A stretch of DNA of 64,000 nucleotides from positions 62,001 to 126,000 of the forward strand of contig NZ_JABEKV010000006.1 in NCBI RefSeq assembly GCF_013283645.1. The letters are read 5' to 3'. Below, one piece after another: positions 36,369 through 45,192 of this stretch. This DNA is from Sinorhizobium psoraleae (GTDB lineage: Bacteria > Pseudomonadota > Alphaproteobacteria > Rhizobiales > Rhizobiaceae). Position numbers and translations under genes: made by a program. The notes beneath the pieces are model-generated. The model searched no databases, was not told where the DNA came from, and was given only the letters and a program-made list of their open reading frames with translations. Each line of letters begins with the position of its first letter. The stretch's first letter is position 1.

Positions 36369-37323
36369 AAGCGGCTTTCGGTATGGCCATGCTTACGGCA
36401 CCCTGGTTGCTGCCTCGGCCCTTGCAGCCTGCGCCACCGCGCCGAGGCCGCCGCGGATCGATTACGATTCCAATGTCCCACCCCTTGCCCCGCCTCCCGC
36501 AGCCGAGATCGACGAGCGACCGCGGCCACTTCACGTGCCGCCACCGTGGACTCCGGGCCGCGGCGGCATGGCGGCGTCGAAACCGATCGCACGCGTTGCG
36601 AACGCCAATGCCGCTGCTCGCGTCGAGCCTCGTCGTGAGGGCTACTACAACGCCGTCCAGGTTTATCCCTACAGCCCGGGCGCTCTCTACCAGGTCTACG
36701 CCGCTGCCGGCCAGATCACCGACATCGCGCTCGAACCCGGCGAGGACCTGACGGGCGCCGGAGCGCTCGCCGCCGGCGATACCGCGCGCTGGATCATTGG
36801 CGACACTGAAAGCGGCAGCGGCAGCACACGCCGTGTCCATGTCCTCGTCAAACCGACACGGCCCGACATCTCCACCAATCTCTTCATTACGACCGACCGC
36901 CGAACCTACATGATCGAACTGCGCGCGGTCGAAAAGCAGTACATGCCCGCCGTTGCCTGGGCCTATCCGCAACCGCCCGCGATAAAGCGGCGCAACGCGC
37001 CCCTCACGCCCGTCATTCCTACCCTCTCCGCGCGCAACTATCGCTATGGCCTCAGCGGCGATGACCCGCCCTGGCGTCCGGTAACCGTCTATGACGATGG
37101 CAGGCGGGTCTATGTCGAGTTCGCGCGAGGGATCGTCCAGGGCGAGATGCCGCCACTCTTCGTCATCGGCGCCGACGGCGAACCTCAGATCGTCAACACC
37201 CGCGTCTATGGGAACATCCTGATCGTCGACCGGCTCTTCGGCGCCGCCGAGTTGCGCCTCGGCGGCGGCAACAACCAGCAGACCGTGCGAATCTTGCGCA
37301 CCGATGGGAGGCGGTCGTCATGA
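36365..37323 (+). CDS. trbG: Conjugal transfer protein TrbG with apparent frameshift in its signal peptide
   Basis: VirB9-type outer-membrane-complex component. From about 36400 the frame is intact to 37323 and carries TrbG signatures (AVQVYPYSPGALYQVYAA, GDTARWIIGDTESGSG, NTRVYGNILIVDRLFGAAEL). The coupled ATG at 36365, overlapping the trbF stop, reads MKAAFGMAMLTA and then leaves this frame. The lipobox part (TLVAASALAAC) continues in the other frame. Adding one base near 36400 would restore a normal lipoprotein signal. Without it, translation must start inside trbF (36292 or 36328) or at 36568 without a signal. Confidence 0.85.
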
Positions 37324-38516
37324 GCGACATGGAAGCTGGAAATCAAGCGGAACAGGAGTTGGCGAACTCCGGGGCCCCGTTCGTCTCCCCCATGCGGCTG
37401 CGCCCCGAACCCCCACGGGTGACGCGGATCTCGCGCAAGGTCTTAGCTGGGCTGGGCCTCGCCATGGGACTCGGCGTCGGCGGTGCGCTGATCTACGCGC
37501 TGCGCACACCGGACGCAGGCGTCAATAGTGAGGAACTCTATTCGACCGATAATCGGCCGACCGCCGACGGTCTTGCAGGCCTGCCCAAAGACTATACCGG
37601 CCCCATCCTCGGTCCCCCGCTGCCGGGGGATCTCGGCAGGCCCATCCTCGACGCGCAAAGCCGCGGTCAGCCGGTCGTGCCACCGACCATCGAGACATCC
37701 GCCGTCGATCCGGCAGAAGAACGCCGTCTCGCGGAAGCGGAAGCGGCGCGCACGAGCCGGATCTTTTTTGAGATGGAGGCTGCGACGAACTCGACCGCGC
37801 CGGATGACGCGTCATTCATGCCGGGCATCACCGCGCTTGGAGCCGACGGCGAGCCCGGCTCAGCCGCGACACAGGAACGGCAGCTCGCCTTCCTGAATAT
37901 ACCGCCGGCCAGGCGTACCGTTTCGCCGGATCGGATCTCGGCGCCGGCATCGCCATACGTGCTGCAGGCGGGCTCGGTCATAGCCGCAGCGCTCATTACC
38001 GGCATTCGTTCCGATCTGCCCGGTCAGATCACCGCTCAAGTGACCGAGAACGTCTATGACAGCCCGACCGGCAGATTCCTGCTCGTGCCGCAAGGAACAC
38101 GCCTCGTCGGTCAATATGACAGCGGCTTGGGGTTTGGCCAGCGTCGAGTCCTTCTCGTCTGGAACAGGCTGATTATGCCCAACGGACGCTCCATTGGTCT
38201 CGAGCGACAGCCGGGGACGGACACGGAGGGCTATGCCGGCCTCGAGGATCGGGTCGATTATCATTGGCGGGATCTCGTTAAGGCGGCCGCCCTTTCGACG
38301 TTGCTCGGGATCGGTGCGGAACTCGCCGCCGACGATAACGATCGGCTCAGGCGGGCACTCAGCGATAGTGCCCAGGACACCGTCAATGATGCGGGCCAGG
38401 AGATCGTTCGCCGCCAACTCGATGTGCAGCCGACGCTCACAATTCGGCCGGGCTTTCCGGTTCGCGTAATCGTCACCCGCGACCTCACACTCGAGCCATA
38501 TGGAGGACCCCCATGA
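37320..38516 (+). CDS. trbI: Conjugal transfer protein TrbI
   Basis: VirB10-type protein of 398 aa bridging inner membrane and outer core. It has a cytoplasmic N-terminus, one membrane helix (VLAGLGLAMGLGVGGALIYA near 42-61), a proline-rich periplasmic linker, and the C-terminal beta-barrel domain. That domain contains YVLQAGSVIAAALITGIRSD near 214-233 and the FLLVPQGTRLVGQYDSGL hallmark. It ends VRVIVTRDLTLEPY. Coupled by ATGA to trbG and to the DUF2274 gene. Confidence 0.95.
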   Translation: MSDMEAGNQAEQELANSGAPFVSPMRLRPEPPRVTRISRKVLAGLGLAMGLGVGGALIYALRTPDAGVNSEELYSTDNRPTADGLAGLPKDYTGPILGPPLPGDLGRPILDAQSRGQPVVPPTIETSAVDPAEERRLAEAEAARTSRIFFEMEAATNSTAPDDASFMPGITALGADGEPGSAATQERQLAFLNIPPARRTVSPDRISAPASPYVLQAGSVIAAALITGIRSDLPGQITAQVTENVYDSPTGRFLLVPQGTRLVGQYDSGLGFGQRRVLLVWNRLIMPNGRSIGLERQPGTDTEGYAGLEDRVDYHWRDLVKAAALSTLLGIGAELAADDNDRLRRALSDSAQDTVNDAGQEIVRRQLDVQPTLTIRPGFPVRVIVTRDLTLEPYGGPP

Positions 38517-38752
38517 CCAGGCTGAAACTCGGCCCGATCGCAGACGACAAGCCCGTGAAGGTCAGTCTGGAGCTGCCCGCGGCGCTGCATCGCAGTCTAG
38601 TCGACTACGCGGAACAGCTCGGCCGCCAAACCGGCCGTCCAGTCAGCGACCCGATGAAGCTGATCGTTCCGATGCTCGAGCGCTTCATTGCTTCGGATCG
38701 TGGATTTGCAAAAGCGAGAAAGTCTTTGTCTTCACCGGACGCGCAGCACTAG
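38513..38752 (+). CDS. DUF2274 protein at the end of the trb operon
   Basis: Small protein of 79 aa. It starts MTRLKLGPIADDKPVKVSLE and contains LPAALHRSLVDYAEQLGRQT, a ribbon-helix-helix-like layout. DUF2274 genes are a regular last gene in trbI-containing operons of alphaproteobacteria; the function is unknown, possibly regulatory. It overlaps the trbI stop by ATGA. Confidence 0.88.
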   Translation: MTRLKLGPIADDKPVKVSLELPAALHRSLVDYAEQLGRQTGRPVSDPMKLIVPMLERFIASDRGFAKARKSLSSPDAQH

Positions 38753-38833
38753 CCTTTTTTGCCATCGTTCGCATACTGCTGACTCGCCGAGGCCGCGGGT
38801 TCCGAGAAAAGACGACATCTTCCGACAAAGCCC

Positions 38834-40510
38834 TTATCTTGCTTCGGTAACGTGGCGAATACGGCTTGCGTTCAACAGGCCAGCGGCTTGGATCAGCGGA
38901 TAACCGGCAGCCGCTATATGAGAGTTGATGCGGTGAAGATCCCTGACGAGGTCTATAAAGAGCGTGTTCCCCCTGCCATCGGCTCCTGAGTCGACCTGAT
39001 CGCGGCCGAGGTGCTCATTCACAATGCTGTCCTCAAGCTCACGAAATCGGTCTTTTTGTGCGGCAAGGCGCGCCGCAGCCGTGACATCCCGTGAAGTCAG
39101 CGCAGCCGGAACGAGCCGCAGCGACAGGGAGATGACTTCACAGAGCGCCTCGAGCGCCGCAGTCTGGCTCGACGAGAACCGGATATCCTGCTTGATTGTG
39201 GCGCGGATCCGATTGGCGAGACTGAGCTTGATGACGTCGCCGGCATGTTCGAGGTTGCTCGCGTAATGCAGTACCTCGAAAGCCCGTCGGCTGTCACTGC
39301 TCGTTAGTCTGTCTGCGGGAAGCTGACCGAGATAGACGTGGACAGACGCCAGATAGTTACCAAGCCTGACGTCAATCGCAGCCACGTCTTTCAGGTCTTC
39401 CAGACGCCTGGATTTCAGAGCCATCAACGAGAGGCGGAACATCCGTTCCAGGATTTCGCTCATGCGGACCGTTTCGGTTACGGCATTGGACAGCGCGATC
39501 GTCGGCGTCTCGAGCGACAGCCGGTCAAGATAACGCGGAGCAGCGAACGGATCGTCCGCTGCGGCCGCATCGGGCATAAGTTTTTCGCAGAGGCGCATAA
39601 CCGCAGGGGAAAACGGCAGGAAGACTGTTGCGACGGTAACATTGAATACCGCATGCAGACCGACGGCGATGTGTAACGGCTCGATCGACAATGTGTCCGC
39701 AATTTCGACTATCGTGCGACCAAGCAGCAGGCCCGCAAGCGCCAGAAAGCCGCGGCAGAAGAGATTGGCTACTGGAAGCCAGCGCGCCGGCATTGGTTGT
39801 TCGCACGTCGCAGCGACGGCCGGTAGCCCACCACCGAAATTGACGCCTAGAATTAAGGGAATCGCCCCGGCCACCTCCAGACTGCCGTTGATGAGGAGTG
39901 AAGAGACCAAAAGAATGACGGCTAGCGTCGAATGGCAGAGCCAAGCGAGGACTGCTCCTACCAAGAATCCGAGGATCGGTTCCCCGGCAATCGCACCCAA
40001 GACTTCATGGAACAGTGTCGCGCCCCGAAGCGGCGCCGTCGCTGCCACGATCATCGTCAAGGCAAGCAGCATCATGCCAAGCCCGAGCATGATCCGCCCT
40101 GCGCTGCGAAGCCTGAATTCACTCGAAAGACCGAAGGTGACGTATCCTGCAAAAAGGCAGAAGGGCGCGAGTTTCATTGAAAGCGATGAGCCCGAGACGA
40201 AGAGCCCAGACACGAGGGCCGAACCGACATCAGCGCCGAGCAGAACCGCCAAACCAGTGGTGCCGCCGATCGCCCCCGACCCGGCGAGTCCCGCGATAAT
40301 GAGCGCCATGGCTGTGGCACTCCCGAGCATGGCCGTGGCAACGACGCCGCCGCCGAATGCTGCCAGTCTGTTCGACAAACGCTGCTCGACAAATCTCTGC
40401 AAACGCTCGCCCCATCCCCGCATGACGCCTGTGCGGATCATGCGCACGCCCCACAACAGCAGCGCCACGCCGCCAAGAAGCTCTATTATGACAGATGTTC
40501 CGGACGTCAT
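38834..40510 (-). CDS. Na/Pi cotransporter family protein with C-terminal PhoU-like domain
   Basis: Inner-membrane protein of 558 aa. Two Na/Pi repeats (about residues 1-140 and 165-310) carry the Gln/Ser-poor variant motifs TAMLGSATAMALIIAGL near 59-75 and LAWLCHSTLAVILLVSSLLI near 188-207. A helical PhoU-like domain follows from about 345 to 555. E. coli YjbB of this family is linked to phosphate export. It is 30 bases downstream of the phosphatase gene, so it is probably the last gene of the RpiR-ABC-phosphatase operon. Confidence 0.87.
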   Translation of the reverse strand: MTSGTSVIIELLGGVALLLWGVRMIRTGVMRGWGERLQRFVEQRLSNRLAAFGGGVVATAMLGSATAMALIIAGLAGSGAIGGTTGLAVLLGADVGSALVSGLFVSGSSLSMKLAPFCLFAGYVTFGLSSEFRLRSAGRIMLGLGMMLLALTMIVAATAPLRGATLFHEVLGAIAGEPILGFLVGAVLAWLCHSTLAVILLVSSLLINGSLEVAGAIPLILGVNFGGGLPAVAATCEQPMPARWLPVANLFCRGFLALAGLLLGRTIVEIADTLSIEPLHIAVGLHAVFNVTVATVFLPFSPAVMRLCEKLMPDAAAADDPFAAPRYLDRLSLETPTIALSNAVTETVRMSEILERMFRLSLMALKSRRLEDLKDVAAIDVRLGNYLASVHVYLGQLPADRLTSSDSRRAFEVLHYASNLEHAGDVIKLSLANRIRATIKQDIRFSSSQTAALEALCEVISLSLRLVPAALTSRDVTAAARLAAQKDRFRELEDSIVNEHLGRDQVDSGADGRGNTLFIDLVRDLHRINSHIAAAGYPLIQAAGLLNASRIRHVTEAR

Positions 40511-40540
40511 TTCGCGTGCGGTCCCCTTCCTCAGGCATAG

Positions 40541-41146
40541 TCAGTCGGCCACGGACACGTCGGGAGCGACAGATCCAATGTTGTAGGCTTCGAGCTGCGC
40601 CGTCACACGGTCAGGTGCGGCAAAGTTGAGAATGGTCGCAGTCCCTGGGGTCACCGGGACCACCCGCGAAGGCGGAAGGTCCAAGAATTCATGGCAAACG
40701 GCGCGGATGACGCCGCCATGCACGACCGCGAGAAGATCACCCTCGGTGTTCGCAATCCACTCGCGAATGCTATCCGCCACTCTTTGGCGAAACGCCGACC
40801 AGCTTTCGGCACGTGCAGGTGTGAATGTTCCGGCACGCCACGCAGCATACTCCTCCGGCCGCTCGGCGATGAGTTCGGGCTTGCGCCTGCCTGTCCAATC
40901 GCCCATGTCAAGCTCGCGCAGTCGGACGTCAGTGGGTGCTTCCGGGTGGCCAATAAGGGCAACTGTCTGTCGCGTCCGACCGAGATCCGAAGCAATCACA
41001 CGGACGGGTTTCAACGCCTTGGCGTAAGGACGGAAACGGCGGACTTGCGCGACGCCGCGCTCCGAAAGCACGGAGTTGTCCTGGCCCTGGAGGCGCTGCT
41101 CAGCGTTCCATTCGGTTTCTCCGTGGCGCATGAGAATGAGCCTCAT
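40541..41146 (-). CDS. Histidine phosphatase (phosphoglycerate-mutase-like) family protein
   Basis: Protein of 201 aa of the 2H phosphatase superfamily. The catalytic LMRHGETEWN is near residues 5-14, the second basic site SDLGRTRQTV near 57-66, the acid/base Glu in LRELDMGDWTG near 81-91, and the second His in VVHGGVIRAV near 146-155. The set is complete, so an active phosphatase is expected (PhoE/CobC-like). It overlaps the ABC ATPase stop by ATGA. Its place between an importer and a Pi transporter suggests dephosphorylation of the imported compound. Confidence 0.87.
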   Translation of the reverse strand: MRLILMRHGETEWNAEQRLQGQDNSVLSERGVAQVRRFRPYAKALKPVRVIASDLGRTRQTVALIGHPEAPTDVRLRELDMGDWTGRRKPELIAERPEEYAAWRAGTFTPARAESWSAFRQRVADSIREWIANTEGDLLAVVHGGVIRAVCHEFLDLPPSRVVPVTPGTATILNFAAPDRVTAQLEAYNIGSVAPDVSVAD

Positions 41147-42243
41147 TGATCGATCCTTTCTCCAGAGACGGCAAATATTGCGTCGGGACCTCGAATGAAT
41201 GACATGGTGATGGCCTCGCCCGGCGTCGCGCTGAAATACCCATCGGTCATTCCTGTGACGCGGAGGTCTCCAATCATCGCCGTCACCATCGTCCGCCCCG
41301 CGATCGGGGCAGCCTCGGCAAAGCGGGCCTCGACGGAGGGCCTGCCCGCGACGGCGCCTACGCAAAGGTCTTCCGCGCGGTAAAGCAATTGCACGCTCTC
41401 GTGACCGCGTGCCGCGGCTGAGAAAGCAAGATCCACATCGCCGAACATCAGGAAGTCACCGGAGCGAACTGCCGGAAGCAGGTTTGCCGGCGGGGTGCCG
41501 AGAAAGGTGGCGACAAAGGTCGTGGCTGGTTGCCGAAGGAGATCTATCGGCTTTCCAAACTGCTCGACGCGACCATTGTTCAGCACGGCGACGTGAGTTG
41601 CCATTGTCATCGCTTCCACCTGGTCATGGGTCACGTAGACGGAGGTGGCGCCGGTGGCGCGATGGATGCGCATCAGTTCGCTCCGCATCTCGATGCGGAG
41701 CTTGGCATCGAGGTTGGAAAGGGGTTCATCAAACAGAAGAATGCTCGGCTGCGGCGCGATCGTGCGAGCAATCGCCACACGCTGTTGCTGGCCGCCCGAG
41801 ATTTCCGCTGGATATCGTTTCGCCAAAGCGTCGATGCCGAGTAGCGCCAGAACTTCCCTGACCCTTCGGTCCCGCCGCTCCCTCGACCACTTTGCGACTT
41901 TCAGCGGCCAAGCAATATTGGCAGCCACCGTCATGTGCGGCCAGAGGGCATAGCTCTGAAACACGAGGCCGGCATTGCGTCTACCGGCATCGGAGATGAC
42001 ACCCCCTGCGCCACTCGAAACCGTCTCGCCGACGAAGGCAATTTCGCCTTCGGTTGGGGCCTCGAGACCTGCAAGCATGCGCAACAATGTGGACTTGCCG
42101 CAGCCGGACGGGCCGACAAGCACCAGAAAGGAACCAGCAGGCACAGAGATGTTGATGTCCTTGACCGCTGTGAAAGCGCCGAACCGTTTTGCGAGATTGC
42201 GGATTTGGATGGCGTCCGCGGCGCTGGAAACAATGGCGTTCAT
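41143..42243 (-). CDS. ABC transporter ATP-binding protein, FbpC/AfuC/PotA-like
   Basis: ATPase of 366 aa. Walker A GPSGCGKST is near residues 44-52, the signature [16 protein letters not shown] near 146-161, Walker B ILLFDEPLSNLD near 166-177, the switch His in VTHDQVEAMT, and a C-terminal TOBE domain follows. ATG at 42243 overlaps the permease stop; ATG at 42255 is also in frame. It serves the single large permease upstream, as in Fbp/Afu-type importers. Confidence 0.93.
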   Translation of the reverse strand: MNAIVSSAADAIQIRNLAKRFGAFTAVKDINISVPAGSFLVLVGPSGCGKSTLLRMLAGLEAPTEGEIAFVGETVSSGAGGVISDAGRRNAGLVFQSYALWPHMTVAANIAWPLKVAKWSRERRDRRVREVLALLGIDALAKRYPAEISGGQQQRVAIARTIAPQPSILLFDEPLSNLDAKLRIEMRSELMRIHRATGATSVYVTHDQVEAMTMATHVAVLNNGRVEQFGKPIDLLRQPATTFVATFLGTPPANLLPAVRSGDFLMFGDVDLAFSAAARGHESVQLLYRAEDLCVGAVAGRPSVEARFAEAAPIAGRTMVTAMIGDLRVTGMTDGYFSATPGEAITMSFIRGPDAIFAVSGERIDQ

Positions 42244-43985
42244 GACTCTTTCCATTTCTGAACGCGGTTCTGCAGGCTGTGCGCGATGAGCGAGGCCGCG
42301 AGGCAGACCACGAGAATGATGAGGGTGATGGCATTGGCGAACTGCATGAAGCCTTCGGCCGCATAGCGGTAGGCAACCATGCTCAACACCGGAGAAGTCG
42401 CGGTGAAGAGCAGGACCACTAGCGACAGATCGCGCACCATCTTGACGAAGACGAGGATCGCTCCGGCAAACAGCCCGCGGATCGCCAGCGGGAAGATGAT
42501 GGCGAACAGCCGCCGTATGAGCCCTGCCCCGGTCAGCCGCGCACTTTCCTCCAGGTCAGCCGAAATCTGGCCAAGTACCGAGCGTCCCGATTGAACCGCA
42601 AAGGGAAGATTATGTGCGGAAGCAGCGACCACCAGCAGTGCGAAGGTGCCATAGAGAGAGGGCATCGGCCCAATCGGCGCACTGAATAGCGCGATGTAGG
42701 CGGCCGCAAAGGCAATGCTCGGAATGAGGAGCGGCATGAAAGCGAGCTGGCTGAGCACGGACGCGAGCAGGCTGCCGCGGCGATGAACAATCGTATAGGC
42801 GAGCGCCAATCCCAGAAGCATGGTCGTGAACGCCACGACGAGGCCAAGCTGGATGGTGTTCCAGAGCGCATCAAGCAGGATGGGGTTGCGGAATACCCCG
42901 GCTTGACCTTGGGCGATCGCACCGCCGCCTTCGCCGATCCAGAAATGCAACGTCCAGTTCGAAAACAGTGCGCCGCCTTGGGGGGCTAGGCTTGACGCCG
43001 CAAGGATCAGAATCGGGGCGACGGTGGTGAGCAGACCAACCACCAGCGCCAAGCCAAAGAGCGGCCAGCGCCAGACGCCGAGGGGGAAACGTTTCGTGCG
43101 TCCACCCTTGCCGGTCACCGTGATGAACGCCTTGCGCCCTGAAACGATCCGATCGGACAACCAAAGGAACGCCGCCGAAACGGCGATGAGCAAAAGCGCG
43201 ATGACAAAGCCGCGTTCATTTTGACCTGTTTCGATCATGCCGAAAAGACGGGTCGAAAGCGTTTGCATTCGCACCGGCAGACCAAGCAGGGCTGGCGCCG
43301 CGAAGTTGGCGACGGCGCCGGCGAAGGTCAGCGACCCAGCCGCGATCAACGCGGGTGTCACGACGGGCAGAATGATGCCGAAAAAGATACGCGGACGTCT
43401 CGCACCGGCCATTTGGCCGGCTTCAACGAGATCGGCCCCAACGGAGCTCAGTGCCGCAGCGATGATCGTGTAGGCGAGAGAATAATAGTGCGCGATCAGC
43501 ACGATGGCTGTCGGCACGAGCCCCCAGGCGAGCCAATCAGGGATGGCAAGTCCGCTGGTTTCGAAAAAGCCAGCGGAGCCCCCGAGGCGGGCGTTCCTGA
43601 ACACAGTGCCCCAGGCAAGCGCCGCGGCGAAACTCGGGATCATGTAAGGCAAGGTAGCCATCAACCCCAACGCCCTGCGGCCAGGGACGTCGGTGAGGAT
43701 CACGAGCCAGGCGAGGAAGCCTCCAAGCAGAAGGCAGCCGATAGAGACACCGAAACCCAGCGCCATCGTATTGAACAGCGGTCGCCACCAGAGATTGGTT
43801 GATAGCGGGCTGAAAAGAACGGTCTCCCAGGCTGCGAGGCCTTCAGGTGTCAGTGTGGAAAGCAGGATGCGAAGCAGCGGCGCGACGACGAGGATGGCAA
43901 TGATCGCCACCAATATTGCCGGCATGAGAAAGGCCGATCGGAGCAGTCGGCTGCCCGATGGCATGACGATAGATGTCGATGTCAT
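42240..43985 (-). CDS. ABC transporter permease, duplicated FbpB/AfuB type
   Basis: Inner-membrane permease of 581 aa with about twelve membrane helices in two homologous halves, each with its own coupling loop: ADLVEAGQMAGARRPRIFFG near 205-224 and ADLEESARLTGAGLIRRLFA near 475-494. Fused permeases of this kind are used for ferric iron, thiamine, aminoethylphosphonate and hexose phosphates. The frame extends back to 44237, but that part overlaps the binding-protein gene; ATG 43985 is used. Confidence 0.92.
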   Translation of the reverse strand: MTSTSIVMPSGSRLLRSAFLMPAILVAIIAILVVAPLLRILLSTLTPEGLAAWETVLFSPLSTNLWWRPLFNTMALGFGVSIGCLLLGGFLAWLVILTDVPGRRALGLMATLPYMIPSFAAALAWGTVFRNARLGGSAGFFETSGLAIPDWLAWGLVPTAIVLIAHYYSLAYTIIAAALSSVGADLVEAGQMAGARRPRIFFGIILPVVTPALIAAGSLTFAGAVANFAAPALLGLPVRMQTLSTRLFGMIETGQNERGFVIALLLIAVSAAFLWLSDRIVSGRKAFITVTGKGGRTKRFPLGVWRWPLFGLALVVGLLTTVAPILILAASSLAPQGGALFSNWTLHFWIGEGGGAIAQGQAGVFRNPILLDALWNTIQLGLVVAFTTMLLGLALAYTIVHRRGSLLASVLSQLAFMPLLIPSIAFAAAYIALFSAPIGPMPSLYGTFALLVVAASAHNLPFAVQSGRSVLGQISADLEESARLTGAGLIRRLFAIIFPLAIRGLFAGAILVFVKMVRDLSLVVLLFTATSPVLSMVAYRYAAEGFMQFANAITLIILVVCLAASLIAHSLQNRVQKWKES

Positions 43986-44043
43986 TAAATGCCTCCGAGG
44001 CGTATCGGCGCGGGCCAAGATCCGCGCCGACAACAGCCTGCCC

Positions 44044-45165
44044 TCATTGAAGGGTGATGATGAGATCCGCGATCCGGCCTCGAGCGGCGGCCGTCTTTTG
44101 CGGATCAATTGTCCAGGCCTGCAAGTCTTCGAGCTTAACCGAGTCCGGGTGGCCGGCGATCGTCTTGCGTGTCGCGTAGTCGCCAGGGACGTTGAAGGGC
44201 TCGAAGCCGGGCCCACCGCTCGGCGTGTCATCGCCAAACATGAAGTCGATCAGCAGCCGCGCGGCGGCAGGATGGGGCGCCTTGTCCGCAATTGTCAGAA
44301 TCGCAGGAAAGAGAATGCCGTTGGCGGGCTCGACTTTATTCGCAACCTGGAGAGCCCACCCCTCCTTTTTGTTGTCGCGACGGTCCGAATAGGTGCCGAA
44401 GCCGACGGGCGGCTCCTTAGCATTGATGTCACCGATCGACTTGTTGAGGACGTCGCTGTTCGGCACGAGGATGAGGTCGTTCGCGAAGAGATCCTTGATA
44501 AACTGTTCGCCCGCACCTTGAACGTCCGGATCCACCTCTATCTCCTTTCCGAAGTGTGCCTGGTAAGCCTTTGACATTTCGTCGGAGTGGAGTGCGATTT
44601 CGGTCAAGAGATCAAGGAGTTCACCCCGTTGGCTCGGGTCAACCATAAGCACTCGGCCGCGCCATTCCGGATCGGTGAGTTGCCACAGATTGTTGATTGG
44701 CGAACCATTCGAAAAGGCCGCCTCGTTGTACATCAGAACCTTGGTCGACAGCCGTTGCGCAAGCAGCGGGACCTTGTAGCGATCATCGATCTCGCCAGTC
44801 ACACGGGGCGGCACATAATTGCTGACCCTTTTTGCCTGCAGCAGTTTTGTGAAGACCACCGGTGTGTCGGCAATATAGAGCACGTCGACGGCGTGGATCC
44901 CAGCCTGCTGTTCCGCCTCCAGGCGTGCGATCTGCTTCGTCGAGCTCATATCAACCCCTATCAGGTCCACGCCGGGATAGGTCTCTTCGAATGCCTTCTC
45001 GATTTTGGCGATGCGGCTCGACAGTGAGAAGATAGTAACGCTCCCCTCCTTCTGTGCGAGCGGCAACAACTGCTCCGGCGTCATCTTGTCGAGATCTCCA
45101 GCCGCCGCTATCGACGGCAAAATAACGCACGCAGCAAGCGCGGCTTTGGCTAGTCTTTTGAACAT
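44044..45165 (-). CDS. ABC transporter substrate-binding protein, FbpA/AfuA/PhnS-like
   Basis: Periplasmic binding protein of 373 aa with a signal peptide (MFKRLAKAALAACVILPSIA then AAG). The class-II fold shows QKEGSVTIFSLSSRIAKIEK, DVLYIADTPVV, and the central LVPNSDVLNK. The usual paired Tyr residues of ferric-binding FbpA are not obvious in the expected place, so a non-iron ligand such as a phosphorylated organic is favoured. GGAGGAGGAAG precedes the ATG at 45165. Lies 27 bases after the RpiR gene. Confidence 0.9.
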   Translation of the reverse strand: MFKRLAKAALAACVILPSIAAAGDLDKMTPEQLLPLAQKEGSVTIFSLSSRIAKIEKAFEETYPGVDLIGVDMSSTKQIARLEAEQQAGIHAVDVLYIADTPVVFTKLLQAKRVSNYVPPRVTGEIDDRYKVPLLAQRLSTKVLMYNEAAFSNGSPINNLWQLTDPEWRGRVLMVDPSQRGELLDLLTEIALHSDEMSKAYQAHFGKEIEVDPDVQGAGEQFIKDLFANDLILVPNSDVLNKSIGDINAKEPPVGFGTYSDRRDNKKEGWALQVANKVEPANGILFPAILTIADKAPHPAAARLLIDFMFGDDTPSGGPGFEPFNVPGDYATRKTIAGHPDSVKLEDLQAWTIDPQKTAAARGRIADLIITLQ

Positions 45166-45192
45166 GTCTTCCTCCTCCCAACATTTCCCCAA

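Noticed and set aside
39642..40586. Plus-strand frame of 314 codons opposite the Na/Pi transporter
   Set aside because: Composition rich in Pro, Ser, Thr and Arg as in shadow frames; the minus-strand membrane protein is convincing.
42240..45165. Ferric iron importer as the primary call for the FbpABC-like genes
   Set aside because: The binding protein lacks an obvious paired-Tyr iron site, and the RpiR, phosphatase and Na/Pi neighbours fit a phosphorylated organic ligand better; left open.
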